From NCBI RefSeq assembly GCF_005117025.1, contig NZ_SWCO01000008.1:1-64000 (forward strand): a DNA stretch of 64,000 bases. The letters run 5' to 3'. A program made the position numbers and the translations under genes. The notes below the pieces were generated by a model that saw nothing but the letters and a program-made list of their open reading frames with translations, was not told the origin of the DNA and did not search any database. How positions within the stretch are numbered: position 1 is the stretch's first letter; each line of letters begins with the position of its first letter. This DNA is from Alteromonas portus (GTDB lineage Bacteria > Pseudomonadota > Gammaproteobacteria > Enterobacterales > Alteromonadaceae). This document shows positions 21,117 to 30,637 of this stretch, piece by piece.

Positions 21117-23585
21117 ATGAGAAGGACCAAAGCGCTCCTTGCATGCTCAATCTTACCACTATTTTTAATCGGTTGCTCTGATGACGACGACGATGAAGTC
21201 GTTGAAGTACCCGCCCCCGTTATCGAATATTCAAATGTGCGCGTTGTGCACGCCGCATCTGATGCCCCTATGGTTAACATTACTGCTAATGACGCCATAC
21301 TTAACGGTTTAGAAAATGTAGATTACCAAGTTGCTTCATCGCGTTTTGAAGTCGAGACAGGTACCTACGATATAGGGGTTACTGGTATTTTACCGGGTGA
21401 AAACGCTGAAGTTTTACAAGCGGATGTTACGCTAGAAGCAGATGTGAACTACGATATTTTTGCTGTGGGTAATGTTGGCGATGAAACATTGTCGCTGTTA
21501 ACAGTAACGAGTATGGAAACTGCGGTTGATGCTGGCAACGCGCAAGTACAGATTGTACACGCGGCATCTTTAGCGCCAATGGTTGACATTTATGTTACTG
21601 CGCCAGATACAGACATTACTGCGGAACAACCTCTAGTCACAGCTGAATTTACTGACGCAACAGACTTGATTCAAGTACCCGCGGGCGATTATCAAATCCG
21701 TATTACACCGGCAGGCGAGACAACCGTCGTGTACGACTCAGGCACGGTTAACTTAGCCGACGGTGCTGATTTGCTTATTGCTGCAACTAATAATGTGGGA
21801 ACCGGAGATTCCCCCGTCACGCTTTTAGCTGCAGACGGTGACAGCAGCTTTAAGATATGGGATTCAGAAGCAGGTGCCGAAATTCGTGTAGTGCACGGTA
21901 TCAGCGATGCACCAGCAGTAGACGTTTTAGCAAATAACGAGACTGTGCTGGTAGACGGAATACAGTTCCCTCGTGCCACAGATTACTTGCCTGTTGCAGC
22001 AGGTGACTACCTTATTGACGTGGTAGCCGATAGCGACAACAGTGTTGTGGCAATTGACGATGCTGAGTTGACGCTAGAAGTAGGCATGTCTTACACCGCC
22101 ATAGCGAATAACGTACTTTCTGCACCCGAGTTAGATGTATTAGTGGATATGCCTCGCTCAATTGCGACAGAAGCGAAAGTGCGAATTGTTCATGCTTCAC
22201 CTTCAGCGGGTAATGTAGATATTTACGTAACCGCAGATGGAGAAATTGATGCAGTTGACCCAACGTTTGCCGATATTGCCTATGAGACTGGTGAGCTTGT
22301 TGAAACAGGGTATGTAAGCTTGGCGGAAGGTGACTACGTCGTGACGGTTACGCCTACTGGTACCAAAACAGCGGCGATCGAAACGGGCGTCTTGTCACTG
22401 GAAAATGGCGAAATTTATACTGCTATTGCACTAGATGGCGCAATAGACGGCGACCTACCTCAACTCGCATTGCTTGATGGCCTAGCTCCTCCTACACCGG
22501 CTTTCAACGCTGATATGACTTATAACGTAAGCTTAAGCGGCTCACAAGAAGTACCTGCTGTTGAAACTATGTTTACTGCGACAGCTGTGGTTGAAATTGA
22601 CGAAGACCTACCCGCGTTTAGCGTAAGCGTTGACGTTTCAGGCCTAACTGACGTTACTGGTGTACATGTGCATGATGGCGGCATTGGTATGAACGGCCCA
22701 GTCGCTTTTCCGCTGACCGATGCTGGGAATGGCACTTATGTTCTGGCTGAAACTAACATTTCACCAAGCAACTTAGATGCGCTGACTAACGGTGAGTGGT
22801 ATTTAAACGTACATACCACAGCCAATCCAAGTGGCGAAGTGCGTGGCCAAATTATTCCTGACACAACAGCGGTAGTGACATTCACGCTAAGCGGCAGCCA
22901 AGAGGTACCAGCGGTAGAGACTATGGCAATGGGCTCTGGCTATGCTCTTTTCGATACCACAAACAACAATGTTTCTCTTGTGGCGGTAACCACTATTGAA
23001 AATGCGACTATGGCGCACATTCACACTGGTTTTGCCGGTGTAAATGGTCCTGTGCTAGAAGCGCTTGTCGAGAGCGAAGAAACAGCTGGTGTGTGGATGA
23101 CCGACGGTAGCTTAATGCTTGATGAAGCCACAGCTACGCAACTTCTTTCAGGCGGCCATTATGTGAATGTGCATACAGCAGCTAATACTGGCGGTGAAAT
23201 TAGAGGTCAGATTACGCCTGATAACATTGAAGTGTACGGCATCATTGCCGATGGCCTGCAGGAAGTTCCCGCTGTTACTACAACGGCAAGCGGTGCTGGC
23301 GCATTTACTCTGAATACATCTACAGGTGCATTGTCAGGAAGCGTGACAATTACCAATATGACAGCAAGTATGGCACATATTCACGAAGGTGAAGCCGGTG
23401 TAAATGGTGGTGTGTTACTGGGGCTCACTGGTGGTACCGATGGTATGTGGTCAGTGCCAGCTAATACAACGCTAACGGCCGATCAAATGGGCGTGATGGC
23501 TGACGGAGGTCTTTACACAAACTTCCACTCAGACGCATTCCCTAGTGGTGAAATCCGTGGCCAAATCACGCTTGGTTTCGACTAA
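21117..23585 (+). CDS. DUF4397/CHRD repeat lipoprotein, 822 aa
   Basis: Large surface lipoprotein. The signal ends in the lipobox LIGC (Cys about residue 20), followed by a run of acidic residues (SDDDDDEVVEV). Four DUF4397 modules follow, opened by VRVVHAASDAPMVNI, VQIVHAASLAPMVDI, IRVVHGISDAPAVDV and VRIVHASPSAGNVDI. Then come three CHRD modules opened by SLSGSQEVPAVET, TLSGSQEVPAVET and ADGLQEVPAVTT, each ending in the NVHT/NFHS...SGEVRGQI pattern. CHRD domains are named from chordin; their bacterial role is unknown. A binding or matrix role outside the cell is inferred. The spelling of the repeats is close but not identical, so they are old duplications. Ribosome site AAGAGGA. Confidence 0.9.
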   Translation: MRRTKALLACSILPLFLIGCSDDDDDEVVEVPAPVIEYSNVRVVHAASDAPMVNITANDAILNGLENVDYQVASSRFEVETGTYDIGVTGILPGENAEVLQADVTLEADVNYDIFAVGNVGDETLSLLTVTSMETAVDAGNAQVQIVHAASLAPMVDIYVTAPDTDITAEQPLVTAEFTDATDLIQVPAGDYQIRITPAGETTVVYDSGTVNLADGADLLIAATNNVGTGDSPVTLLAADGDSSFKIWDSEAGAEIRVVHGISDAPAVDVLANNETVLVDGIQFPRATDYLPVAAGDYLIDVVADSDNSVVAIDDAELTLEVGMSYTAIANNVLSAPELDVLVDMPRSIATEAKVRIVHASPSAGNVDIYVTADGEIDAVDPTFADIAYETGELVETGYVSLAEGDYVVTVTPTGTKTAAIETGVLSLENGEIYTAIALDGAIDGDLPQLALLDGLAPPTPAFNADMTYNVSLSGSQEVPAVETMFTATAVVEIDEDLPAFSVSVDVSGLTDVTGVHVHDGGIGMNGPVAFPLTDAGNGTYVLAETNISPSNLDALTNGEWYLNVHTTANPSGEVRGQIIPDTTAVVTFTLSGSQEVPAVETMAMGSGYALFDTTNNNVSLVAVTTIENATMAHIHTGFAGVNGPVLEALVESEETAGVWMTDGSLMLDEATATQLLSGGHYVNVHTAANTGGEIRGQITPDNIEVYGIIADGLQEVPAVTTTASGAGAFTLNTSTGALSGSVTITNMTASMAHIHEGEAGVNGGVLLGLTGGTDGMWSVPANTTLTADQMGVMADGGLYTNFHSDAFPSGEIRGQITLGFD

Positions 23586-23643
23586 TGATTTACAGAGAAC
23601 GCTTTTTGAATGATATTTAGCAAAAGGCAAATGGCTTAAATTA

Positions 23644-23668
23644 AAAAAGGGGCGAAAGCCCCTTTTTC
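23644..23668. terminator. bidirectional stem-loop terminator
   Basis: AAAAAAGGGGC, GAAA loop, GCCCCTTTTT: A-tract and T-tract on either side. Shared by the CHRD gene and the convergent PLP-enzyme gene. Confidence 0.9.
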
Positions 23669-23693
23669 TTAATCTAACACAGCGAACCGCTAT

Positions 23694-24935
23694 CTAAATA
23701 GTGTTTAGCGCGGCCTCGAAATCTGCAATCAGATCTTGTGTATCTTCAATACCTACCGAAATACGTAACATGGTATCGGAAATACCCATTAACTCACGTT
23801 CTTCTGCTGTGTTCTCGAAATAAATCGTAGGTGCAACAGGTAGCGCAAGCGTACGATTATCACCTAGGTGGGTTGCACAGATCACCAGCTTCATCTCGTT
23901 TAAAAACGCAACGGGATCAACACCTTCAACGAGGTCAAAACTTAAAATTGCGCCATAGCCACCGTTTAGATATTCACGTGCCATAAAATGCTGGGGATGA
24001 TCGGCAAGGCCGGGATAAAACACTTTAGATACTTTAGGATGGTTATCTAAAAACGTTGCTAGCTGCATCGCATTATGCTGGCTTCGTGACAACCGCAGAT
24101 CTAGCGTTTCCATACCTACCGCAATGGCCGTGGCTGATTGAGGTGCCAAAGTAGCACCTAAATCGCGTAAACCTTTCTTTTTAATTTGGGTAATGCCCCA
24201 CTGCGCAGTATCTGCAACCTGATAAGCTGGCTTTAGATTATCGAACGATGTCCAGTCGAAGTTACCCGTATCTACTACTGCGCCACCTAACACATTACCG
24301 TGGCCTGCAATGTATTTTGTCAGCGAGCAAAACACTAACGACGCTTTAACGTCTTTGGCGTAAAAAACAGGCGGAGGGGTCATGGTGTTATCAACCATGA
24401 ACAATATGTTTTTCTCTTCACAAAATTGGCCAATAGCGTGAAGATCAGCAACCTGAGTTACAGGGTTGGCGACGGTTTCGGTGTAAACACCTTTAGTGTT
24501 TGGCTGATATGCGTCTTTAACTTGTTGAATGTCGGTCACATCTGTGTAGGTAACCTGCACACCAAAATCTTTAATGGTTTCGAAAAAGCTACGGGTGTTG
24601 CCAAAAAGATATTGGCTTACAACTAAATGATCGCCTGCCTTTAATAGAGCAAACAACGAACTGCTTATTGCCGCCATACCGGTTGAGTAACAAAGCGTGC
24701 CTACACCGCCCTCTAACTCGTTAAGCATATTTTGCAGCGCCGCTACCGAAGGCGAAGACGAACGAGAGTAAACGTGAGCTGCGCGCTTTCCTTGAAACGC
24801 ATCTATGATGCCTTGCGCATCTTTAAACTCAAAAAGAACCGAATTAGATGTGCTGCTGTGAACACCACCATGCTCTGGGGCATTTAGCATACGATCAGAA
24901 TGAACCTGACGGGTTGTGAATCCCAATTTTGTCAC
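23694..24935 (-). CDS. Cys/Met-metabolism PLP-dependent enzyme
   Basis: Fold-type I PLP enzyme of the cystathionine gamma-synthase/beta-lyase/methionine gamma-lyase group, 413 aa. Visible: YSRSSSPSVAALQNMLNELEGG near residue 60 (family YSRxxNPT-like), STGMAAISSSLFALLKAGDHLV, the PLP-phosphate and ring contacts in MVDNTMTPP, and the Schiff-base lysine in SLTKYIAGHGNVLGG. The ring-stacking Tyr position reads QYLFGNT. The exact reaction (synthase or lyase, sulphur substrate) cannot be fixed from motifs alone. It stands alone between a terminator and the acyltransferase gene. Confidence 0.9.
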   Translation of the reverse strand: MTKLGFTTRQVHSDRMLNAPEHGGVHSSTSNSVLFEFKDAQGIIDAFQGKRAAHVYSRSSSPSVAALQNMLNELEGGVGTLCYSTGMAAISSSLFALLKAGDHLVVSQYLFGNTRSFFETIKDFGVQVTYTDVTDIQQVKDAYQPNTKGVYTETVANPVTQVADLHAIGQFCEEKNILFMVDNTMTPPPVFYAKDVKASLVFCSLTKYIAGHGNVLGGAVVDTGNFDWTSFDNLKPAYQVADTAQWGITQIKKKGLRDLGATLAPQSATAIAVGMETLDLRLSRSQHNAMQLATFLDNHPKVSKVFYPGLADHPQHFMAREYLNGGYGAILSFDLVEGVDPVAFLNEMKLVICATHLGDNRTLALPVAPTIYFENTAEERELMGISDTMLRISVGIEDTQDLIADFEAALNTI

Positions 24936-25033
24936 GGGTGAAGCTCCGAAAATAGATGTTTGCGACCGAGCCTAGTGCGCACCAGTACTCTTGTATTAAT
25001 ACGGTAGCGTACTAACCACTTCAGTAGAAATGA

Positions 25034-25720
25034 TTATGGCTTTGTTTTGCAGTTTTTAGGATATTTTGCGCAAACATTATCATAAAACGTGTAAATAGTT
25101 TGCATTTGTTCATCTATGTTAGTCACTTTCTGAATAATTGGTCCCAGTACAATCACCTTTCTGGCATAGTCCAACCCAATGACTTGTATGGGAATTTCCG
25201 CTTCTCGCGCAATGTGCATAAACCCGGTTTTCCATGGGTAAATAAGGCTACGTGTGCCTTCTGGCGCTAAAGCAAGAATAAGATGGTCAGCCTGTTTAAT
25301 CTTATTTGCAATGGAGGTAACCACCCCGTGGGCTTTGCTTCTCTCTATGGGTATGCCCCCTAGCCGTCTGACAATTGCACCTAAAGGCGGCGTAAAAATG
25401 GTGTGCTTACCGAAGAAATTAATGTTCAGCTTAAATGAAAATACCACGAATAAACCAATAAAGAAGTCCCAGTTCGAAGTATGCGGTGCTACCGCTAAAA
25501 TAGCTTTCTTCTGATTGATAAGTTCACCTTCTACACGCCAACCTCTTTTTGTAAGTACCCACGCTGCAAACGATGATAACCACTTCGGCCACTTTCGGGG
25601 GATATTTCTTCCTACACTAATTTTATTTGCGAGTTGAGGTTGGCTATCAGTGTGTGAGGGTTTTGTCATTCTTATTATGCTCTGGTTACTACATTTAGAT
25701 AATCTTAACTGCTGTCTCAT
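25034..25720 (-). CDS. PlsC-like 1-acylglycerol-3-phosphate acyltransferase family
   Basis: Membrane-associated acyltransferase of the PlsC superfamily. Motif I, HTSNWDFF (HX4D), and motif III, APEGTRS, are both present, with GGIPIERSK as motif II. The protein is 211-228 aa. The frame opens at 25720, but the first 17 residues (MRQQLRLSKCSNQSIIR) do not look family-like; the second Met at 25669 (MTKPSH) is a credible start, and neither has a strong ribosome site. It probably acylates a lysophospholipid or related acceptor, substrate not determinable. Short single gene. Confidence 0.85.
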   Translation of the reverse strand: MRQQLRLSKCSNQSIIRMTKPSHTDSQPQLANKISVGRNIPRKWPKWLSSFAAWVLTKRGWRVEGELINQKKAILAVAPHTSNWDFFIGLFVVFSFKLNINFFGKHTIFTPPLGAIVRRLGGIPIERSKAHGVVTSIANKIKQADHLILALAPEGTRSLIYPWKTGFMHIAREAEIPIQVIGLDYARKVIVLGPIIQKVTNIDEQMQTIYTFYDNVCAKYPKNCKTKP

Positions 25721-25938
25721 TGACTACGGCGTCAACCAACTGGCTCTTTTAATAAGCCTTTATCATGTGCACTTTCTTTTTCGACGTTGTACCCGCATAT
25801 TGATAACAGAAGCAAAAGTATTAACTAACGCACTTTTTTTGCGAAGAGTAATCAAAATAGATATGTAACGCAATTGTTAACAACAATATGCATGCGTTAG
25901 TCAACAGATAATTCTGAGAAAGGGTTTCAATAGTAGCT

Positions 25939-26721
25939 ATGTGTATTTTATTTATCGCAAACAAGTTGCGAGATGACTACCCGCTTATCATCGCTGCGAA
26001 TCGGGATGAGTTTTACGCAAGGCCCACAGCGCCTTCTTCATTTTGGAAAAGCCACCCGCATTTACTTGCCGGGCAAGACTTAGAAGCTAATGGAACCTGG
26101 ATGGGTGTTACGCGTAACGGAAACATAGCAGCTCTTACTAATGTAAGAGACCCACACAACATCAATAAAAATGCGGTATCGCGGGGTGAATTAGTCGCCA
26201 ACTGGCTGAAGCAGGACCCAGCCGATATAGAAGGTGTTGCACAAGCACAATACCTGGCAACGCTGGAAAAAACGCGACACCAATATAACGGCTACAATCT
26301 GCTATTTGGTGATACGAAAGGGCTTAGGGTTTACAACAATGTAAACAATTCGACCCATGCAATTGATACCGGTGTGTATGGCTTGTCTAACGCTGACATT
26401 GTTACTGCGTGGCCAAAAGTTACGCAAGGCGTAACGGCATTAAATGATTATGTTGCGAATAAAAGCACCATTGATAAAGAAGACTTGTTCGATATTTTGC
26501 GCCATGACAACAAAGCAGACGATGCACTGCTACCCGATACGGGTATAGGTTATGAATGGGAAAAGGCGTTATCTTCCATTTTTATTCAAACCGAAAAATA
26601 CGGCACGCGCACCTCTACGCTGCTTCTGGTAGATAAGAACAATACATTGACCTGGAAAGAACGACGTTTTTCAGATAGAGGTGAAACACTGGAAACTCGT
26701 GCTTTTTCTTTTTCAATTTAG
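25939..26721 (+). CDS. NRDE family protein (TANGO2-like)
   Basis: NRDE-domain protein, 260 aa, with an Ntn-hydrolase-like beginning: Met then Cys2, and the family-naming N21-R22-D23-E24 in LIIAANRDEFYARPT. Further family motifs are WKSHPHLLAGQDLEANGTWMGV and ALTNVRDP (about residues 38-73), then GYNLLFGD. The eukaryotic relative TANGO2 is linked to haem/lipid homeostasis; the bacterial role is unclear. The start ATG 25939 is fixed by the Cys2 position. It lies upstream of the aminotransferase but with its own spacing of about 150 bases. Confidence 0.92.
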   Translation: MCILFIANKLRDDYPLIIAANRDEFYARPTAPSSFWKSHPHLLAGQDLEANGTWMGVTRNGNIAALTNVRDPHNINKNAVSRGELVANWLKQDPADIEGVAQAQYLATLEKTRHQYNGYNLLFGDTKGLRVYNNVNNSTHAIDTGVYGLSNADIVTAWPKVTQGVTALNDYVANKSTIDKEDLFDILRHDNKADDALLPDTGIGYEWEKALSSIFIQTEKYGTRTSTLLLVDKNNTLTWKERRFSDRGETLETRAFSFSI

Positions 26722-26868
26722 GGCATTTTTGAAATGAAACTTTCGTTTACGTTTTATAAAGCAGATTAATTGAAATATTTTCAACCTTTAGGGGTCGTTT
26801 TTTCTACCATCGGTGGCATAATGCCTGCCTGCTAATTATCGCACACCAACGTAACGTGAGGACATATC

Positions 26869-28059
26869 GTGTTTGAAGTATTACCCCATCTCGCCCCAGA
26901 TCCAATTCTTGGCCTGTCAGCTGCTTTTCGTGAAGACACCAACCCAAATAAAATAGATTTAGGTGTTGGCGTTTATAAAGATGAGCAAGGTAATACCCCT
27001 ATTCTTTCAAGTGTCGCAAAAGCGCAAAAAGTGCTTTTAGACAAAGAAACCAGCAAAACCTACATCACGCCTCAAGGCAACCAAGGTTTTATTGACGGTA
27101 TGTTGTCTTTGCTTTTAGGTAAGAATAGCCCAGTACTTCTTGCAGACCGCGTTGCCGCCGTTCAAGCACCCGGTGGTTGTGGCGCACTGCGTATTCTTTC
27201 AGAGCTACTAGTTCGTTGTAACGAAAATGGAAAAGTTTGGGTTAGCGACCCAACGTGGGCTAACCACATTCCACTTATCGGCTCTGCGGGCCTTAAAATT
27301 GAAACCTATCCGTACTTCGATAAAGCGTCAGCAAGCATTCGTTTCGACGCGATGATGGAAACCCTTCGCAAAACTGAAAAAGGCGATATCGTTCTTCTTC
27401 ACGGATGCTGTCACAACCCGACAGGTGCAGACCTTACTAATGCGCAGTGGGATGAAGTACTCGAAGTAGCGAAAGAGCGCGAGTTTTTGCCTTTCATCGA
27501 CGTAGCTTACCTTGGCTTTGGTGAAGGCTTAGACGAAGATGCATACGGCATGCGTTTGTTGGTTGAAAATCTTCCAGAAGTAATTGTAGCGGCGTCTTGC
27601 TCTAAAAACTTCGGTCTTTATCGTGAGCGTGTTGGTTTAGCAGCTATTATTACTGAAGATTCAGCAACCCGTAAAATTGCACAGGGTCAAATTCAGTCAA
27701 TCGCTCGTGGTATCTACTCTATGCCGCCAAGCTACGGCGGTGCACTAGTAGACATCATTCTTGCTGACGAAGCCCTTAACAACGAGTGGGTATCTGAAGT
27801 GAACGAAATGCGCGATCGCATGAAGTCGCTGCGTTCAATGCTTGTACAAAACCTTCACGATAATGGCTCTCCTAAAGATTTTAGTTTCGTAAACGATCAA
27901 AAAGGTATGTTCTCATTCTTGTGTATCACACCTGAGCAAGTGCGAGAAGTACGTGAAAAGCACAGTGTCTACTTTGTTGATTCAAGCCGCGTAAACATTG
28001 CGGGCATCAACCAAGAAAACGTAGAAACACTAGCAAAAGCATTGGTGTCAGTGCTTTAA
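26869..28059 (+). CDS. aromatic/aspartate aminotransferase
   Basis: Class I PLP aminotransferase of the AspC/TyrB group, 396 aa, cytosolic, GTG start at 26869 after a GTGAGGAC ribosome site. N-terminal FEVLPHLAPDPILGLSAAFREDTNPNKIDLGVGVYKDE is characteristic. The PLP lysine is in ASCSKNFGLYRERVG, the phosphate-binding region in APGGCGALR, and the substrate-carboxylate Arg in the C-terminal SSRVNIAGI. It interconverts aromatic amino acids or aspartate with their keto acids; TyrB-like specificity is likely but not proved. A strong terminator follows. Confidence 0.93.
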   Translation: MFEVLPHLAPDPILGLSAAFREDTNPNKIDLGVGVYKDEQGNTPILSSVAKAQKVLLDKETSKTYITPQGNQGFIDGMLSLLLGKNSPVLLADRVAAVQAPGGCGALRILSELLVRCNENGKVWVSDPTWANHIPLIGSAGLKIETYPYFDKASASIRFDAMMETLRKTEKGDIVLLHGCCHNPTGADLTNAQWDEVLEVAKEREFLPFIDVAYLGFGEGLDEDAYGMRLLVENLPEVIVAASCSKNFGLYRERVGLAAIITEDSATRKIAQGQIQSIARGIYSMPPSYGGALVDIILADEALNNEWVSEVNEMRDRMKSLRSMLVQNLHDNGSPKDFSFVNDQKGMFSFLCITPEQVREVREKHSVYFVDSSRVNIAGINQENVETLAKALVSVL

Positions 28060-28085
28060 GCGCTAACTAACGATTTCTAAAAACT

Positions 28086-28116
28086 AAAAGGCAGAGTTGA
28101 TACTCTGCCTTTTTTA
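28086..28116 (+). terminator. aminotransferase terminator
   Basis: AAAAGGCAGAGT, TGAT loop, ACTCTGCCTTTTTT: an 11-base stem with a T-run, 27 bases after the aminotransferase stop. Confidence 0.9.
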
Positions 28117-28268
28117 TTCCATTCGAATTAGTAACTTCCCTTTTTATGCGATAAATCCTCTTTTCCCTGCTGTCAGCGGCAGTTAGTCACACTTCTTAAC
28201 AAATTTACACCCTGCTCTGTTCGCTTTTTTATAGGGCGTACACAAGATTATCGTTACACTGTAACCAT

Positions 28269-28286
28269 GTTGACGTTCACGTTAAC
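28269..28286. promoter_or_regulatory. LiuR-like palindrome upstream of S46 peptidase
   Basis: GTTGACGT, TC, ACGTTAAC: 8-base arms with one mismatch, 60-78 bases before the peptidase start. It matches the two palindromes between etfB and ETF-QO at 48627 and 48665. This kind of operator is described for LiuR, the MerR-type repressor of branched-chain amino-acid breakdown. The regulator gene is not in the window. Confidence 0.55.
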
Positions 28287-28346
28287 TTGGTATTTATTAC
28301 GATTTATTTATAACAATGAGATTAACGACAAGAACAAGGATCACTG

Positions 28347-30512
28347 ATGTCTAAAGTAAGTGTATTTTGTATTTCTGCCGCATTACTAGGTAGTGCTATG
28401 CAGGTAGATGCTAAGGAAGGCATGTTCACGCCAGAACAGCTCCCTTCAATTGCTGGCGATTTAAAAGAAACCGGTTTGGCAATTCCTGCCAGCAGCATTA
28501 ATGATTTAACCGCGTTTCCAATGGGCGCTATTGTTTCTCTTGGTGGATGTTCTGCATCGTTTGTGTCTGACAAAGGCTTGGCAGTTACCAATCACCACTG
28601 CGCACGTGGCTCAGTACAATACAACAGCACCCCAGAAAACAACTATTTAAAAGATGGTTTTCTAGCTAAAGAAATTGGTGATGAACTACCCGCAGCTCCG
28701 GGCACTCGCATGTTCGTTACGGTAGATTTTTCTGACGTAACCGACAAAGTTATTGGCGGTATCGATGATGATGTTCAAGGGCGTGACCGCTACGACCTCA
28801 TTGAAGCGAACCGCAAAGCCTTGATTGCAGATTGTGAGTCTGAAGCGGGCTTCCGCTGCTCTGTTCCTTCGTTTTTCCAAGGCCTTGAGTATAAGCTAAT
28901 TAAGCAAATGGAAATTCGTGATGTGCGTATTGCCTATGCGCCTGCTGACTCCATCGGTAAATACGGTGGTGATGTAGATAACTGGATGTGGCCTCGTCAC
29001 ACTGGTGATTTTTCTTTCTATCGTGCTTATGTTGGCAAAGACGGTAAACCAGCTGATTACAGTGAAGACAACGTACCATTTAAACCTGATCATTTCTTAA
29101 AAGTTTCAGCTGCTGGCCTTGAAGACGGCGACTTTGTAATGGCGGCTGGTTACCCGGGCTCTACCAATCGTTATGCCCGTTTGTCGCAAGTATCTTACAC
29201 ATTTGATTGGCTATATCCAACCTATCTTGAGCTGGTAGATGCGTGGATTAAAACCATTGAAAATGCGTCTGAAGAAGGCAGTGATGCGCGCATTAAGTAT
29301 GAAGCAACGCTAGCGGGCTTAAACAACTTTCACAAAAACACCTTGGGGCAGCTTTCTGGCGCCAAACGTGTTGGACTTGTTCCCCGTCGCGCAGAGCGTG
29401 AAGAGCAGCTAGCAGCATGGCTTGATAAAAACGGTAAGAGTGAAATGAAGCAAGCACTTGCGTCACTTGATGCGGTTAGCGCTGAACAAATGCAAATGAA
29501 CAAGCAAAACTTCTGGTACAACAACCTAAGTCGCGCACAGCTTTTATCCTCTGCCCAAAACCTCTATCGCAATGCTATTGAGAGAGAAAAGCCAGATGCC
29601 GAGCGTGAGCGTGGGTATCAAGAGCGTGATCAAATACGCATTAAAGAAGGCGTAGAACGCATTGAGCGCCGTTTTGATGCGGTTGTTGATCAAGCTGTGT
29701 GGCAAAAGATGATCAGCATGTACCTAGAGCAACCTGAAGAAAACCGAGTTGCGGCTTTCGATAAAGCAGTAGGTATTGATGGTGATACTGACGGAAAAAC
29801 GCTTCAGAAGAAGTTAAAAGCGTTTTACGATAATACTTCACTGACCAGCACTGAGGAGCGTTTAAAATGGTTAACCGCAAGCCGTGCTGATTTTGAAAAC
29901 AGCAATGACCCATTCATTAAGCTGGCAGTTGCACTTTTCGATACCGAGATGGCAATTGAAGATAAAAGCAAAACACTTAGCGGTAAAGCTGCTGCACTTC
30001 GCCCTAAATACATGAGTGCTATTATAGAGTGGCAAAAATCTTTAGGCAGCCTTGCTTACCCAGATGCAAACAGCACGCTTCGTGTAACTTACGGTAATGT
30101 GATGGGCGGCTCGCCAAAAGATGGCCTTATATACGAACCGTTCACTCGTCTTGAAGGCATTACCGAAAAGGATACCGGCGAAACACCGTTTGATTCACCG
30201 AAAAAGCAGCTAGAGCTTATTAAAGACAAGCAGTACGGTCCTTACAAGCTAGAAGCTATTAACAGCGTACCGGTAAACTTCCTTACCGATTTAGACTCAA
30301 CAGGCGGTAACTCAGGCTCAGCAACGCTTAACGCAAAAGCAGAGCTAATTGGTTTGTTATTTGACGGTACATTCGAAAGCGTTAATTCAGATTGGGATTT
30401 TGACCCGAAAACAACCCGTACCATCCATGTAGATAGCCGTTACATGTTATGGGTAATGGAATACGTTGACGGTGCAACAAACCTCATCGAAGAGATGACA
30501 ATCGTTAAATAA
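28347..30512 (+). CDS. S46 family dipeptidyl-peptidase (DPP7-like)
   Basis: Exported serine exopeptidase of family S46, 721 aa, which removes dipeptides from oligopeptides. The signal peptide ends near residue 22. The catalytic His is in AVTNHHCARGS (about H84), the nucleophile S656 is in TGGNSGSATLN, and the Asp is in the GGDVDNWMWPRHTGDF region (about residue 215). The residue 18 positions after the serine is Gly (FDG), as in DPP7-type enzymes preferring hydrophobic residues, rather than the Arg of DPP11. It acts in the periplasm on imported peptides. A LiuR-like operator lies upstream, hinting at control together with amino-acid catabolism. Confidence 0.94.
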   Translation: MSKVSVFCISAALLGSAMQVDAKEGMFTPEQLPSIAGDLKETGLAIPASSINDLTAFPMGAIVSLGGCSASFVSDKGLAVTNHHCARGSVQYNSTPENNYLKDGFLAKEIGDELPAAPGTRMFVTVDFSDVTDKVIGGIDDDVQGRDRYDLIEANRKALIADCESEAGFRCSVPSFFQGLEYKLIKQMEIRDVRIAYAPADSIGKYGGDVDNWMWPRHTGDFSFYRAYVGKDGKPADYSEDNVPFKPDHFLKVSAAGLEDGDFVMAAGYPGSTNRYARLSQVSYTFDWLYPTYLELVDAWIKTIENASEEGSDARIKYEATLAGLNNFHKNTLGQLSGAKRVGLVPRRAEREEQLAAWLDKNGKSEMKQALASLDAVSAEQMQMNKQNFWYNNLSRAQLLSSAQNLYRNAIEREKPDAERERGYQERDQIRIKEGVERIERRFDAVVDQAVWQKMISMYLEQPEENRVAAFDKAVGIDGDTDGKTLQKKLKAFYDNTSLTSTEERLKWLTASRADFENSNDPFIKLAVALFDTEMAIEDKSKTLSGKAAALRPKYMSAIIEWQKSLGSLAYPDANSTLRVTYGNVMGGSPKDGLIYEPFTRLEGITEKDTGETPFDSPKKQLELIKDKQYGPYKLEAINSVPVNFLTDLDSTGGNSGSATLNAKAELIGLLFDGTFESVNSDWDFDPKTTRTIHVDSRYMLWVMEYVDGATNLIEEMTIVK

Positions 30513-30523
30513 AGCCAAATAAT

Positions 30524-30580
30524 GGGGTCAGAGTACATTTCTGCCCCCATCCCAAACTCGCAAAAATGGGGTCAGAGTAC
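30524..30580. repeat. two direct copies of GGGGTCAGAGTAC
   Basis: Copies at 30524-30536 and 30568-30580, both preceded by AAT or AAAAAT and followed by ATTT/TTTA. A partial third (AGAGTACTTTAA) lies just after. They form the left half of a bracket around the small gene at 30638-30907. Confidence 0.85.
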
Positions 30581-30637
30581 TTTAATCTAGAGTACTTTAA
30601 TTTTCTCTAATAACCTTTCACTGAAAAGGAGATCGCT

